Positions 34,801 through 49,800 of a stretch of 64,000 nt of DNA are shown here, one piece after another. A program made the translations under genes and the position numbers. Under the pieces are notes generated by a model. The model was not told where the DNA came from, searched no databases, and saw only the letters and a program-made list of their open reading frames with translations. The stretch comes from Cladorhizidae sp. MBARI D1340-BT2 (lineage: Eukaryota; Porifera; Demospongiae; Poecilosclerida; Cladorhizidae): positions 1,143,379 through 1,207,378 of the forward strand of contig JAQNBH010000011.1 of the NCBI GenBank assembly GCA_028752905.1. Direction: 5' to 3'. Every line of letters begins with the position of its first letter. Positions within the stretch are counted from its first letter, which is position 1.

Positions 34801-37800
34801 ACTCTTATCATATGAAGTGAGTGGCCTTGGTGTTAACTCTTATCATATGAAGTGAGTGGCCTTGGTGTTAACTCTTATCATATGAAGTGAGTGGCCTTGG
34901 TGTTAACTCTTATCATATGAAGTGAGTGGCCTTGGTGTTAACTCTTATCATATGAAGTGAGTGGCCTTGGTGCTAACTCTTATCATATGAAGTGAGTGGT
35001 CTTGGTGCTAACTCTTATCATATGAAGTGAGTGGCCTTGATGCTAACTCTTATCATATGAAGTGAGTGGTCTTGATGCTAACTCTTATCATATGAAGTGA
35101 GTGGCCTTGGTGCTAACTCTTATCATATGAAGTGAGTGGTCTTGGTGTTAACTCTTATCATATGAAGTGAGTGGCCTTGATGCTAACTCTTATCATATGA
35201 AGTGAGTGGCCTTGGTGCTAACTCTTATCATATGAAGTGAGTGGTCTTGATGCTAACTCTTATCATATGAAGTGAGTGGCCTTGGTGCTAACTCTTATCA
35301 TATGAAGTGAGTGGTCTTGGTGCTAACTCTTATCATATGAAGTGAGTGGTCTTGGTGCTAATATGAAGTGAGTGGCCTTGGTGTTAACTCTTACCATATG
35401 AAGTGAGTGGCCTTGGTGTTAACTCTTATCATATGAAGTGAGTGGCCTTGGTGTTAACTCTTATCATATGAAGTGAGTGACCTTGGGTGCTAACTCTTAT
35501 CATATGAAGTGAGTGGTCTTGGCACTAACTCTTATCTATCATATGAAGTGAGTGGTCTTGGTGTTAACTCTTATCATATGAAGTGAGTGGTCTTGGTACT
35601 AACTCTTATCATATGAAGTGAGTGGTCTTGGTGTTAACTCTTATCATATGAAGTGAGTGGCCTTGGTGCTAACTCTTATCATATGAAGTGAGTGGCCTTG
35701 GTGTTAACTCTTATCATATGAAGTGAGTGGTCTTGGTGCTAACTCTTATCATATGAAGTGAGTGGCCTTGGTGCTAACCTTTATAATATGAAGTGAGTGG
35801 CCTTGGTGTTAACTCTTATCATATGAAGTGAGTGGCCTTGGTGTTAACTCTTATCATATGAAGTGAGTGGCCTTGGTGTTAACTCTTATCATATGAAGTG
35901 AGTGGTCTTGGTGCTAACTCTTATCATATGAAGTGAGTGGTCTTGGTGCTAACCTTTATAATATGAAGTGCTATAATGGCAGATTCTGCGGTTAGGGATT
36001 GTGCCTTTGCTGACGTGCCTTTGCTGACATGACCCAAAAGGTACACTGTTGCTATGCACTGTGAACTCGGCACGAGCTGCTTGGTAGCAAGGCTGCTGAG
36101 ATGGTAAAGTAAATGCTGTTGCGTCAAATCGGTTCAACAAAATGAAAAACAAGAAGTGTTTGAAACTGTCCCCCACGCTTGGTGATCTTGTATGCTTTCC
36201 ACGCTTGATGATCATATATGCCCCCCACGCTTGGTGATCTTATATGCCCCCCACGCTTGGTGATCTTATATGCCCCCCACGCTTGGTGATCTTATATGCC
36301 CCCCACGCTTGGTGATCTTATATGCCCCCCACGCTTGGTGATCTTATATGCCCCCCACGCTTGGTGATCTTATATGCTGCAGCCAGTCCAGAGGTCATTG
36401 CAGAGTCTGCATGACCTAGCATGCTAGATGGCGGTGACCAAATGGATTTTCAGTCTGACAAGTGCTAAATTCCATAAGACTTCTCAGCTGTCTGTGAGTG
36501 ATGTGGAGAACCTAATGAGGTAAAAAGATGGAATTTACCATTCTTTTGATGGGACAAGCATTTACATACACTCCACTGGACATCTTGATGACCATGGTTA
36601 CAAGACCAGCTGTTGCACAGGCGTGTACCGGACCACCTTGCACGACCACCCATTGTGAGAGGCTATGTTCACAGAACTTGGTGAGACTAGGCAGGAAGTT
36701 TAGCCATGTGGGAGTTAGTATGTATGTAGTAGGCAGGCGTTCAGGTTGAAGAACCTTAGTAGGTATAGCTACCTTCTGATGAGGTAGCTACAGTCTCAGT
36801 GTATCTAGTGTGCTTCCCCTATCCTTTTGTGGAGCCATTTTCTCTCCTGCATCGCAACTGGCAGGCACGCAACTGGCAGGCAAAATGAAACCTTTGGGAA
36901 ATGACATGTGCTCTGCTCCGGTGTTGGCTTCAGAGATGAGTGGTGTGAATATAGTGTGTGCTGGCAGGCAGCTAAGGAGATGAGTGGTGGCAGGCAACTA
37001 AGGAGATGAGTGGTGGATATATAGCATGTGTGCTGGCAGACAACTAAAGCATTCTAGTGATGTTTGCATCATGATCCAGAGTGGTCATTACAGGGAAAGC
37101 AACCTCACCACATTGCTAATCCTGGGGGCGCTAGAGCTCTAGTCAATTACTAATAGCCATGTTGGTGTGTCTAATAATCTAGTGTAAGCCATAAGCCCTC
37201 TGTCTGTTCTTGCTGGTGAAGTCTAGTCTTTCAAGGGTAATGAGTTCCTGTTGTTGCTGTGTGGTATGTATGCTGATAGTTGAGAGAGCAATATGTGTTT
37301 GGCCAAGCCAAATCAAACCTCTTGGGAAATCACATAATGCTCTGTAGAGTGTTGTTGACTGGAGCGTGTTCCCCACAGTATCCACTGCTTCCCCCCACGC
37401 CCAGCAAGACATGATGATGCGGTTAATGTACTAGTACACTACACAGTCTCACTGACATTCTGAAGAGACTTTTCTACCTCACTCTGTTCTCTCGGCTGGG
37501 CAGCGCAGTGTGTCCTATACCGCCCCTCCAGTTGCAACCACATCAGCCTCAGTTACATGAACCGCCTCTCCAATAGCAACGCACTGACTTCCAGCTGTGC
37601 CCGCATCATTCTATAGCTAAAACCTTTTGTCATCATTAGACAGCAAGCTACAATTTGGTCGAGTCAGCTCCATTGAAGTAAGCAACAAGAGCTGCGTCGG
37701 TCTTGGTCCACAACAAACTTATAGCAAGGAGAACCCTTCCAGGAGTGCCAAGGCGAGGATTCAGAATGTTTCTCGGTAGGCACGAGTCTGTGCACCTTTT

Positions 37801-40800
37801 CTTCAAGAAGAAAATCTTCCAGAAGGAGGAGGGGCAACTCTTATGTCATCCCACGACTTCTTCACCCACTCACACACCTGTCTAATGGTGGGCCGCTCCA
37901 CTCTTCCTGCGGGGGGAGGTCATGACCTGGTTTTCCCATCCATTGGTTCTCCTGCTCCCACATGTTTGGCTTAAATATTGACATGTCTAAAGGTCCTCAA
38001 AGGGAATTAGGGAATTAGTTGTTGAGGCATCAGCTTTCTTTTTTTCTTCTTCAAATAAAATGTCGTACACCCCCTCGTCTGCCATGGCTTGGAGGATAGT
38101 AACTGCCCTTGCACCGAACTGGAATAACTGGTAGCCGCAGCCGACTCCTATTAGAAGGTGTGTGTGTGTATATATATATGTATGGTAATAGCTACCTCCT
38201 ACGCCATCCAAATTGTACACACAACACAGATACACACGCGTCCAATAGCACGTTGGCACATTTTATGCATGGACGAAGGTCAACGTTTGATCTCTGGACA
38301 AAAGTCAATGTTTGATCTCTGGACAAAGGTCAATGTTTGATCTCCGGACAAAGGTCAACGTTTGATCTCTGGACAAAGGTCAATGTTTGATCTCTGGACG
38401 ATGAATGAATACATAAACAAACACTTTCTAGATAATTTGCTCACTCGACGTTTCGGCTAGAAGCCTCTAGATGCTTGAGCCTTCCTCAGGAATAATGATG
38501 AGAGTTCATTAATTAAATGGGTATACATATTCATATATACATGCAGGCATAGCCAAGACAATATATAGCCATCAAGAAAACTTAGGTTTGCCAGTGTAGA
38601 CCGCAGACGTTTATATGAACCTTGACCTAATGAGCACCAATAAAGCAGTGTAATATTAATATAATGAGCACCAATAAAGCATGCAATATTAATATAATGA
38701 GCACCAATAAAGCAGTGTAATATTAATATAATGAGCACCAATAAAGCATGCAATATTAATATAATGAGCACCAATAAAGCAGTGTAATATTAATATAATG
38801 AGCACCAATAAAGCAGTGTAATATTAATATAATGAGCACCAATAAAGCAGTGTAATATTAATATAATGAGCACCAATAAAGCAGTGTAATATTAATATAA
38901 TGAGCACCAATAAAGCATGTAATATTAATATAATGAGCGCCAATAAAGCAGTGTAATATTAATATAATGAGCACCAATAAAGCAGTGTAATATTAATATA
39001 ATGAGCACCAATAAAGCAGTGTAATATTAATATAATGAGCGCCAATAAAGCAGTGTAATATTAATATAATGAGCACCAATAAAGCAGTGTAATATTAATA
39101 TAATGAGCACCAATAAAGCATGTAATATTAATATATGAGCACCAATAAAGCAGTGCAATATTAATATAATGAGCACCAATAAAGCAGTGTAGTATTAATA
39201 TAATGAGCACCAATAAAGCAGTGCAATATTAATATAATGAGCACTAATAAAGCAGTGTAATATTAATATAATGAGCACCAATAAAGCAGTGTAATATTAA
39301 TATAATGAGCACCAATAAAGAAGTGTAATATTAATATAATGAGCACCAATAAAGCAGTGTAATATTAATATAATGAGCACCAATAAAGCAGTGTAATATT
39401 AATATAATGAGCACCAATAAAGCATGTAATATTAATATAATGAGCACCAATAAAGCAGTGTAATATTAATATAATGAGCACCAATAAAGCAGTGTAATAT
39501 TAATATAATGAGAACCAATAAAGCAGTGTAATATTAATATAATGAGTATCAATAAAGCAGTGTAATATTAATATAATGAGCACCAATAAAGCAGTGCAAT
39601 ATTAATATAATGAGCACCAATAAAGCAGTGTAATATTAATATAATGAGCACCAATAAAGCATGTAATATTAATATAATGAGCACCAATAAATCAGTGTAA
39701 TATTAATATAATGAGCACCAATAAAGCAGTGTAATATTAATATAATGAGCACCAATAAAGCATGTAATATTAATATAATGAGCACCAATAAAGAATGAGC
39801 ACCAATAAAGCAGTGTAGTATTAATATAATGAGCACCAATAAAGCAGTGCAATATTAATATAATGAGCACTAATAAAGCAGTGTAATATTAATATAATGA
39901 GCACCAATAAAGCAGTGTAATATTAATATAATGAGCACCAATAAAGCAGTGTAATATTAATATAATGAACACCAATAAAGCAGTGTAATATTAATATAAT
40001 GAACACCAATAAAGCAGTGTAATATTAATATAATGAGCACCAATAAAGCAGTGTAATATTAATATAATGAGCACCAATAAAGCAGTGTAATATTAATATA
40101 ATGAGCACCAATAAAGAAGTGTAATATTAATATAATGAACACCAATAAAGGAGTGTAATATTAATATAATGAGCACCAATAAAGCAGTGTAATATTAATA
40201 TAATGAGCACCAATAAAGCATGTAATATTAATATAATGAGCACCAATAAAGCAGTGTAATATTAATATAATGAGCACCAATAAAGCAGTGTAATATTAAT
40301 ATAATGAGCATCAATAAAGCAGTGTAATATTAATATAATGAGCACCAATAAAGCAGTGTAATATTAATATAATGAGCACCAATAAAGCAGTGTAATATTA
40401 ATATAATGAGCACCAATAAAGCAATATAATGAGCACCAATAAAGCAGTGTAATATTAATATAATGAGCACCAATAAAGCAGTGTAATATTAATATAATGA
40501 GCACCAATAAAGCAGTGTAATATTAATATAATGAGCACCAATAAAGTGTAATATTAATATAATGAGCACCAATAAAGCAGTGTAATATTAATATAATGAG
40601 CACCAATAAAGCATGTAATATTAATATAATGAGCACCAATAAAGCAGTGTAATATTAATATAATGAGCACCAATAAAGCAGTGCAATATTAATATAATGA
40701 GCACCAATAAAGCAGTGTAATATTAATATAATGAGCACCAATAAAGCAGTGCAATATTAATATAATGAGCACTAATAATGAGCACTAATAAAGCAGTGTA

Positions 40801-43800
40801 ATATTAATATAATGAGCACCAATAAAGCAGTGTAATATTAATATAATGAGCACCAATAAAGCATGTAATATTAATATAATGAGTACCAATAAAGCAGTGT
40901 AATATTAATATAATGAGCACCAATAAAGCAGTGTAATATTAATATAATGAGTACCAATAAAGCGGTGCAATATTAATATAATGAGCACCAATAAAGCATG
41001 TAATATTAATATAATGAGCACCAATAAAGCAGTGTAATATTAATATAATGAGCACCAATAAAGCAGTGTAATATTAATATAATGAGAACCAATAAAGCAG
41101 TGTAATATTAATATAATGAGTATCAATAAAGCAGTGTAATATTAATATAATGAGCACCAATAAAGCAGTGTAATATTAATATAATGAGCATCAATAAAGC
41201 ATGTAATATTAATATAATGAGCACCAATAAAGCAGTGTAATATTAATATAATGAGCACCAATAAAGCAGTGTAATATTAATATAATGAGCACCAATAAAG
41301 CAGTGTAATATTAATATAATGAGCATCAATAAAGCAGTGTAATATTAATATAATGAGCACCAATAAAGCGGTGTAATATTAATATAATGAGCACCAATAA
41401 AGCAGTGTAATATTAATATAATGAGCACCAATAAAGCATGTAATATTAATATAATGAGCACCAATAATGAGCACCAATAAAGCAGTGTAATATTAATATA
41501 ATGAGCATCAATAAAGCAGTGTAATATTAATATAATGAGCACCAATAAAGCAGTGTAATATTAATACAATGAGTACCAATAAAGCAGTGCAATATTAATA
41601 TAATGAGTACCAATAAAGCAGTGTAATATTAATATAATGAGCACCAATAATGAGCACCAATAAAGCAGTGTAATATTAATATAATGAGCATCAATAAAGC
41701 AGTGTAATATTAATATAATGAGCACCAATAAAGCAGTGTAATATTAATATAATGAGTACCAATAAAGCAGTGCAATATTAATATAATGAGTACCAATAAA
41801 GCAGTGTAATATTAATATAATGAGCACCAATATAGCATGTAATATTAATATAATGAGCATCAATAAAGCAGTGTAATATTAATATAATGAGCACCAATAA
41901 AGCAGTGTAATATTAATATAATGAGTACCAATAAAGCAGTGCAATATTAATATAATGAGTACCAATAAAGCAGTGTAATATTAATATAATGAGCACCAAT
42001 AAAGCAGTGTAATATTAATATAATGAGCACCAATAAAGCAGTGTAATATTAATATAATGAGCACCAATAAAGCTGTGCAATATTAATATAATGAGCACCA
42101 ATAAAGCATGTAATATTAATACAATGAGCACCAATAAAGCAGTGTAATATTAATACAAATAAAGCAGTGTAATATTAATATAATGAGCACCAATAAAGCA
42201 GTGTAATATTAATATAATGAGCACCAATAAAGCATGTAATATTAATATAATGAGCACCAATAAAGCAGTGTAATATTAATATAATGAGCACCAATAAAGC
42301 AGTGCAATATTAATATAATGAGCACCAATAAAGCAGTGTAATATTAATATAATGAGCACCAATAAAGCAGTGCAATATTAATATAATGAGCACTAATAAT
42401 GAGCACTAATAAAGCAGTGTAATATTAATATAATGAGCACCAATAAAGCAGTGTAATATTAATATAATGAGCACCAATAAAGCATGTAATATTAATATAA
42501 TGAGTACCAATAAAGCAGTGTAATATTAATATAATGAGCACCAATAAAGCAGTGTAATATTAATATAATGAGTACCAATAAAGCGGTGCAATATTAATAT
42601 AATGAGCACCAATAAAGCATGTAATATTAATATAATGAGCACCAATAAAGCAGTGTAATATTAATATAATGAGCACCAATAAAGCAGTGTAATATTAATA
42701 TAATGAGAACCAATAAAGCAGTGTAATATTAATATAATGAGTATCAATAAAGCAGTGTAATATTAATGTAATATTAATATAATGAGCATCAATAAAGCAT
42801 GTAATATTAATATAATGAGCACCAATAAAGCAGTGTAATATTAATATAATGAGCACCAATAAAGCAGTGTAATATTAATATAATGAGCACCAATAAAGCA
42901 GTGTAATATTAATATAATGAGCATCAATAAAGCAGTGTAATATTAATATAATGAGCACCAATAAAGCGGTGTAATATTAATATAATGAGCACCAATAAAG
43001 CAGTGTAATATTAATATAATGAGCACCAATAAAGCATGTAATATTAATATAATGAGCACCAATAATGAGCACCAATAAAGCAGTGTAATATTAATATAAT
43101 GAGCATCAATAAAGCAGTGTAATATTAATATAATGAGCACCAATAAAGCAGTGTAATATTAATACAATGAGTACCAATAAAGCAGTGCAATATTAATATA
43201 ATGAGTACCAATAAAGCAGTGTAATATTAATATAATGAGCACCAATAATGAGCACCAATAAAGCAGTGTAATATTAATATAATGAGCATCAATAAAGCAG
43301 TGTAATATTAATATAATGAGCACCAATAAAGCAGTGTAATATTAATATAATGAGTACCAATAAAGCAGTGCAATATTAATATAATGAGTACCAATAAAGC
43401 AGTGTAATATTAATATAATGAGCACCAATATAGCATGTAATATTAATATAATGAGCATCAATAAAGCATGTAATATTAATATAATGAGCACCAATAAACA
43501 GTGTAATATTAATATAATGAGTACCAATAAAGCAGTGCAATATTAATATAATGAGTACCAATAAAGCAGTGTAATATTAATATAATGAGCACCAATAAAG
43601 CAGTGTAATATTAATATAATGAGCACCAATAAAGCAGTGTAATATTAATATAATGAGCACCAATAAAGCTGTGCAATATTAATATAATGAGCACCAATAA
43701 AGCATGTAATATTAATACAATGAGCACCAATAAAGCAGTGTAATATTAATATAATGAGCACCAATAAAGCAGTGTAATATTAATATAATGAGCACCAATA

Positions 43801-46800
43801 AAGCGGTGTAATATTAATATAATGAGCACCAATAAAGCAGTGTAATATTAATATAATGAGCACCAATAAAGCATGTAATATTAATATAATGAGCACCAAT
43901 AATGAGCACCAATAAAGCAGTGTAATATTAATATAATGAGCATCAATAAAGCAGTGTAATATTAATATAATGAGCACCAATAAAGCAGTGTAATATTAAT
44001 ACAATGAGTACCAATAAAGCAGTGCAATATTAATATAATGAGTACCAATAAAGCAGTGTAATATTAATATAATGAGCACCAATAATGAGCACCAATAAAG
44101 CAGTGTAATATTAATATAATGAGCATCAATAAAGCAGTGTAATATTAATATAATGAGCACCAATAAAGCAGTGTAATATTAATATAATGAGTACCAATAA
44201 AGCAGTGCAATATTAATATAATGAGTACCAATAAAGCAGTGTAATATTAATATAATGAGCACCAATATAGCATGTAATATTAATATAATGAGCATCAATA
44301 AAGCAGTGTAATATTAATATAATGAGCACCAATAAAGCAGTGTAATATTAATATAATGAGCACCAATAAAGCATGTAATATTAATATAATGAGCACCAAT
44401 AATGAGCACCAATAAAGCAGTGTAATATTAATATAATGAGCATCAATAAAGCAGTGTAATATTAATATAATGAGCACCAATAAAGCAGTGTAATATTAAT
44501 ACAATGAGTACCAATAAAGCAGTGCAATATTAATATAATGAGTACCAATAAAGCAGTGTAATATTAATATAATGAGCACCAATAATGAGCACCAATAAAG
44601 CAGTGTAATATTAATATAATGAGCATCAATAAAGCAGTGTAATATTAATATAATGAGCACCAATAAAGCAGTGTAATATTAATATAATGAGTACCAATAA
44701 AGCAGTGCAATATTAATATAATGAGTACCAATAAAGCAGTGTAATATTAATATAATGAGCACCAATATAGCATGTAATATTAATATAATGAGCATCAATA
44801 AAGCAGTGTAATATTAATATAATGAGCACCAATAAAGCAGTGTAATATTAATATAATGAGTACCAATAAAGCAGTGTAATATTAATATAATGAGTACCAA
44901 TAAACAGTATAATATTAATATAATGAGCACCAATAAAGCAGTGTAATATTAATATAATGAGCACCAATAAAGCAGTGTAATATTAATATAATGAGCACCA
45001 ATAAAGCAGTGTAATATTAATATAATGAGCACCAATAAATAATGAGCACCAATAAAGCATGTAATATTAATATAATGAGCACCAATAAAGCAGTGTAATA
45101 TTAATATAATGAGCACCAATAAAGCTGTGCAATATTAATATAATGAGCACCAATAAAGCATGTAATATTAATACAATGAGCACCAATAAAGCAGTGTAAT
45201 ATTAATATAATGAGCACCAATAAAGCAGTGCAATATTGGTGGGTGTTTGTTATTTAGAAGCTGTAAATGTCTGTGGTCCTGCACTGGTTAATTCTTGTTC
45301 TCCTTGTTGTTTGACAAGTCATCCAATACTGTTTTGTTTAAGAACAATTTTGTCTTGTTGATAATGAATAATTTTTGGTTTGATTTCCTCTCTAGTTGGC
45401 TGGGTTGCGATGAAGGTCTGCGCTGTTAGCTATTGTTACAAGAGTGAGCTTCTCTGCAAACCAACTGATTGTCCACTTCTTTGTAGCTGAAACATGCAAC
45501 AGCTGATAGGTCTGCTCAGCTAGGCTCAATATTGCACGCACTTGCACAAGTGTGTTTATTGTGTGACCGATCTTTACCAAGTCTTGTAGTTCACTACCTT
45601 AGCATAAAGACCTAAAGACCTGTGAGCACTGTCACAAATATAAGCTGGTCTTTAGCTAGATCTTTAGAGTTGGTTAGGATCTGTGTCCACACTGGAAGGA
45701 TTGTTTATTGCTAAGCCACAATAGTGGTTCACACTTGTTAGTGCATGTGCTAATCATGCATTGGTCACATGCATGACCACATTGTGTTTGTGCATGTGCT
45801 AATCATGCATTGGTCACATGCATGACCACATTGTGTTTGTGCATGTGCTAATCATGCATTGGTCACGTACATAACCACATAATGTGTCTGTCCTCTCATG
45901 GATTATCATCTTAGACTATTGAGAGGAGGAGGAAAATGCAGAGGAGCACATGAAGCAGACTATTATATATTAGCATGTGCACATTCTTGCTCAGTGTTCA
46001 TCAAACTGTTCCTGCTCATATTCAAATTAATGATTTTGATTAGGAAATAGTTGGGGAAGGGAATGTTTGGGATGGTGGCATGCTCTCAAGTTGAGTGGCT
46101 GTCGTAGGTTATGTGGAGAGAGGATGAAGACTGGACAGAGGAACCCATCGCCTGTTACAGGAACATGGACAACTGGTTCAATCTCTTCATGTTTGCGTTC
46201 TTCAGCCCACCTCTTCTCTTCCAGCTCCTCCAACATCATCCTTGCCTATACATGCACATCTCAACTCCGTCTTTGTCTACAAGGTTATCCATATAACAAT
46301 GCTATCATTCTACCAAGGTTAGTTTCTATAGAGCTAGTCAGCTGCTAGCATCTTTGCATACTGGAAAAATATATACTCGTTTGTCCAGTGCCTGCTAAGC
46401 TGATACGCTAACCTTTCCGTATCTTTGCAACAAATTCTTGATTTTGGTGTTGCGCTGTTGCCAGGTTCTCTCATAGCCCAGAGCTCCGACGTTTTCTTGG
46501 CGATGGACTTGTACACTGACATGTTCCTGGCGACCAAATGCAGCATTCTCGGATGCTCTCTCTCACGCCACACTAGCTAGATCTTCTGTCTCTTACGCAC
46601 CTCCTCCACAGCCAGCCAGCTTGACTGCTTATAGCTCGTGCCTGCACGGGACTTGCAAGCTGGATTTTAATTACTGGACTGCATTGCGTTCAGCACCGAC
46701 CCGTCTATCTCTGTGGTTCCAGACTGAACGTGTTAGGTGTGGTGGTTCAAGACTGAACATGTTTTGTGTGGTGGTTCAAGGCTGAACGTGTTTTGTGTGG

Positions 46801-49800
46801 ATGGGTCAAGACTGAACGTGTTTGGTGTGGATGGGTCAAGGATGAACGTGTTAGGTGTGGATGGGTCAAGACTGAACGTGTTTTGTGTGGATGGTTCAAG
46901 GCTGAACGTGTTTTGTGTGGATGGTTCAAGGCTGAACGTATTTGGTGTGGATGGGTCAAGACTGAACGTGTTTGGTGTGGATGGTTCAAGACTGAACGTG
47001 TTTGGTGTGGATGGTTCAAGACTGAACGTGTTTGGTGTGGATGGTTCCAGACTGAACTTGTTTGGTGTGGATGGGTCAAGACTGAACGTGTTTGGTGTGG
47101 ATGGTTCAAGACTGAACGTGTTTGGTGTGGATGGTTCAAGACTGAACGTGTTTGGTGTGGATGGTTCAAGACTGAACGTGTTTGGTGTGGATGGTTCAAG
47201 ACTGAACGTGTTTGGTGTGGATGGTTCAAGACTGAACGTGTTTGGTGTGGATGGTTCAAGACTGAACGTGTTTGGTGTGGATGGTTCAAGACTGAACGTG
47301 TTTGGTGTGGATGGTTCAAGACTGAACGTGTTTGGTGTGGGATGGTTCAAGACTGAACGTGTTTGGTGTGGATGGTCAAGACTGAACGTGTTTGGTGTGG
47401 ATGGTTCAAGACTGAACGTGTTTGGTGTGGATGGTTCAAGACTGAACGTGTTTGGTGTGGATGGTTCAAGACTGAACGTGTTTGGTGTGGATGGTTTAAG
47501 ACTGAACGTGTTTGGTGTGGATGGTTCAAGACTGAACGTGTTTGGTGTGGATGGTTCAAGACTGAACGTGTTTGGTGTGGATTGTTCAAGGCTGAACTTG
47601 TTTGGTGTGGATGGGTCAAGACTGAACGTGTTTTGTGTGGATGGGTCAAAACTGAACGTGTTTGGTGTGGATGGTTCAAGGCTGAACGTGTTTGGTGTGG
47701 ATGGTTCAAGACTGAACGTGTTTTGTGTGGATGGTTCAAGACTGAACGTGTTTTGTGTGGAGCACGTTTCACTTCAATGTAGTGTGGATCGGCGAAATAC
47801 GTTTGAGTGTGGACATGTCTTGAGATTAAAGACATGTTGTTAGTGATTTTAGAAACCAGCCTGAGTGCCATTTAAAGCTGCTAGGAAGCATCCAAGGGGA
47901 GTTGTGGGAGAGACAGGAGCGTGTGTTTGTGGTGTCCATGCCATTTTGAAGCAGTGCAAGGAGTGCTCTACAGGGTACTTCCCACGTGCACCTATGCTCC
48001 ATGGGTACTTCCCACGTGCATCTATGCTCCGTGGGTACTTCCCACGTGCACCTATGCTCCGTGTACTTCCCACGTGCACCTATGCTCCGTGGGTACTTCC
48101 CACGTGCACCTATGCTCCGTGGGTACTTCCCACGTGCATCTATGCTCCGTGGGTACTTCCCACGTGCATCTATGCTCCGTGGGACACAGATCAGTTATTT
48201 GAGGGATGATGTGATTGTGCCAAAGATGATCTTTGTCTGATCGAGACTTTCAGTGCCATCTCCATTGAAGGGAGAATCTCTGTGAGTTGTGATTAACATT
48301 GAGTGGTAATGGTAGTGCAGTCACCTGGTAAGACACAGCTGCCCTCGTCAAGCCATGGCCCACCATGAGTATGTGTACACTCAGACATTGCTCAGCTGCC
48401 CTCATCAAGCCATGGCCCACCATGAGTATGAGCACACTCAGACATTGCTCAGCTGCCCTCATCAAGCCATGGCCCAGCATGAGTATGAGCACACTCAGAC
48501 ATTGCTCAGCTGCCCTCATCAAGCCATGGCCCAGCATGAGCACGTGCACACTCAGACATTGCTCAGCTGCCCTCATCAAGCCATGGCCCACCATGAGCAT
48601 GTGCACACTCAGACATTGCTCAGCTGCCCTCATCAAGCCATGGCCCAGCATGAGTATGAGCACACTCAGACATTGCTCAGCTGCCCTCATCAAGCCATGG
48701 CCTGTACTCAGACATTGCTCAGCTGCCCTCATCAAGCCATGGCCCCCCATGAGCATGTGCACACTCAGACATTGCTCACAAAGTAGAAATAAACCGCACA
48801 TAAATAAAATAAAATAAAATCCTGCACATGACCAGAAAATTGTCAGGGAACAAGTCTTCTGTTAGATGGGGTGAGAAAGACAAATATTTATTTGTTAAAA
48901 AAAATTAATTATGCTGACGGTCACAAGTGCCACCTTGAACAGGCTCTTCCTGGACTCTAAGTACTGCTGTTTCTGGAAGCCCTTCTGCAGAGGAAAGCTG
49001 CAAGTCACCTTTGCTTACCTGGAGTCACAGAATCCCTTCACTCTTGAGAAAAAGAAGTTGCTCCTGGATGGATTTATTTGGTGTGATTCTTGTTGTGGCA
49101 GCTCTGCATAGCTTTTGTCTGCTTACCTCAATGGAGCTGACTCTTGTGCTCACCTCAATGGAGCTGACTCTTGTGCTTGCCTCAATGGAGCTGACTCTTG
49201 TGCTTACCCCAATGGAGCTGACTCTTGTGCTTACCTCAATGGAGCTGACTCTTGTGCTTACCTCAATGGAGCTGACTCTTGTGCTCACCTCAATGGAGCT
49301 GACTCTTGTGCTTACCTCAATGGAGCTGACTCTTGTGCTTACCTCAATGGAGCTGACTCTTGTACTTACCTCAATGGAGCTGACTCTTGTGCTTACCTCA
49401 ATGGAGCTGGCTCTTGTGCTTACCTCAATGGAGCTGACTCTTGTGCTTACCTCAATGGAGCTGACTCTTGTGCTTACCTCAATGGAGCTGACTCTTGTGC
49501 TTACCTCAATGGAGCTGACTCTTGTGCTTACCTCAATGGAGCTGACTCTTGTGCTTACCTCAATGGAGCTGGCTCTTGTGCTTACCTCAATGGAGCTGAC
49601 TCTTGTGCTTACCTCAATGGAGCTGACTCTTGTGCTTACCTCAATGGAGCTGACTCTTGTGCTTGCCTCAGTGGAGCTGACTCTTGTGCTTGCCTCAATG
49701 GAGCTGACTCTTGTGCTTACCTCAATGGAGCTGACTCTTGTGCTCACCTCAATGGAGCTGACTCTTGTGCTCACCTCAATGGAGCTGACTCTTGTGCTTA

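Noticed and set aside
46733..47871. Several repeat proteins of 140-370 codons
   Set aside because: 30-bp minisatellite artefacts, open on both strands.
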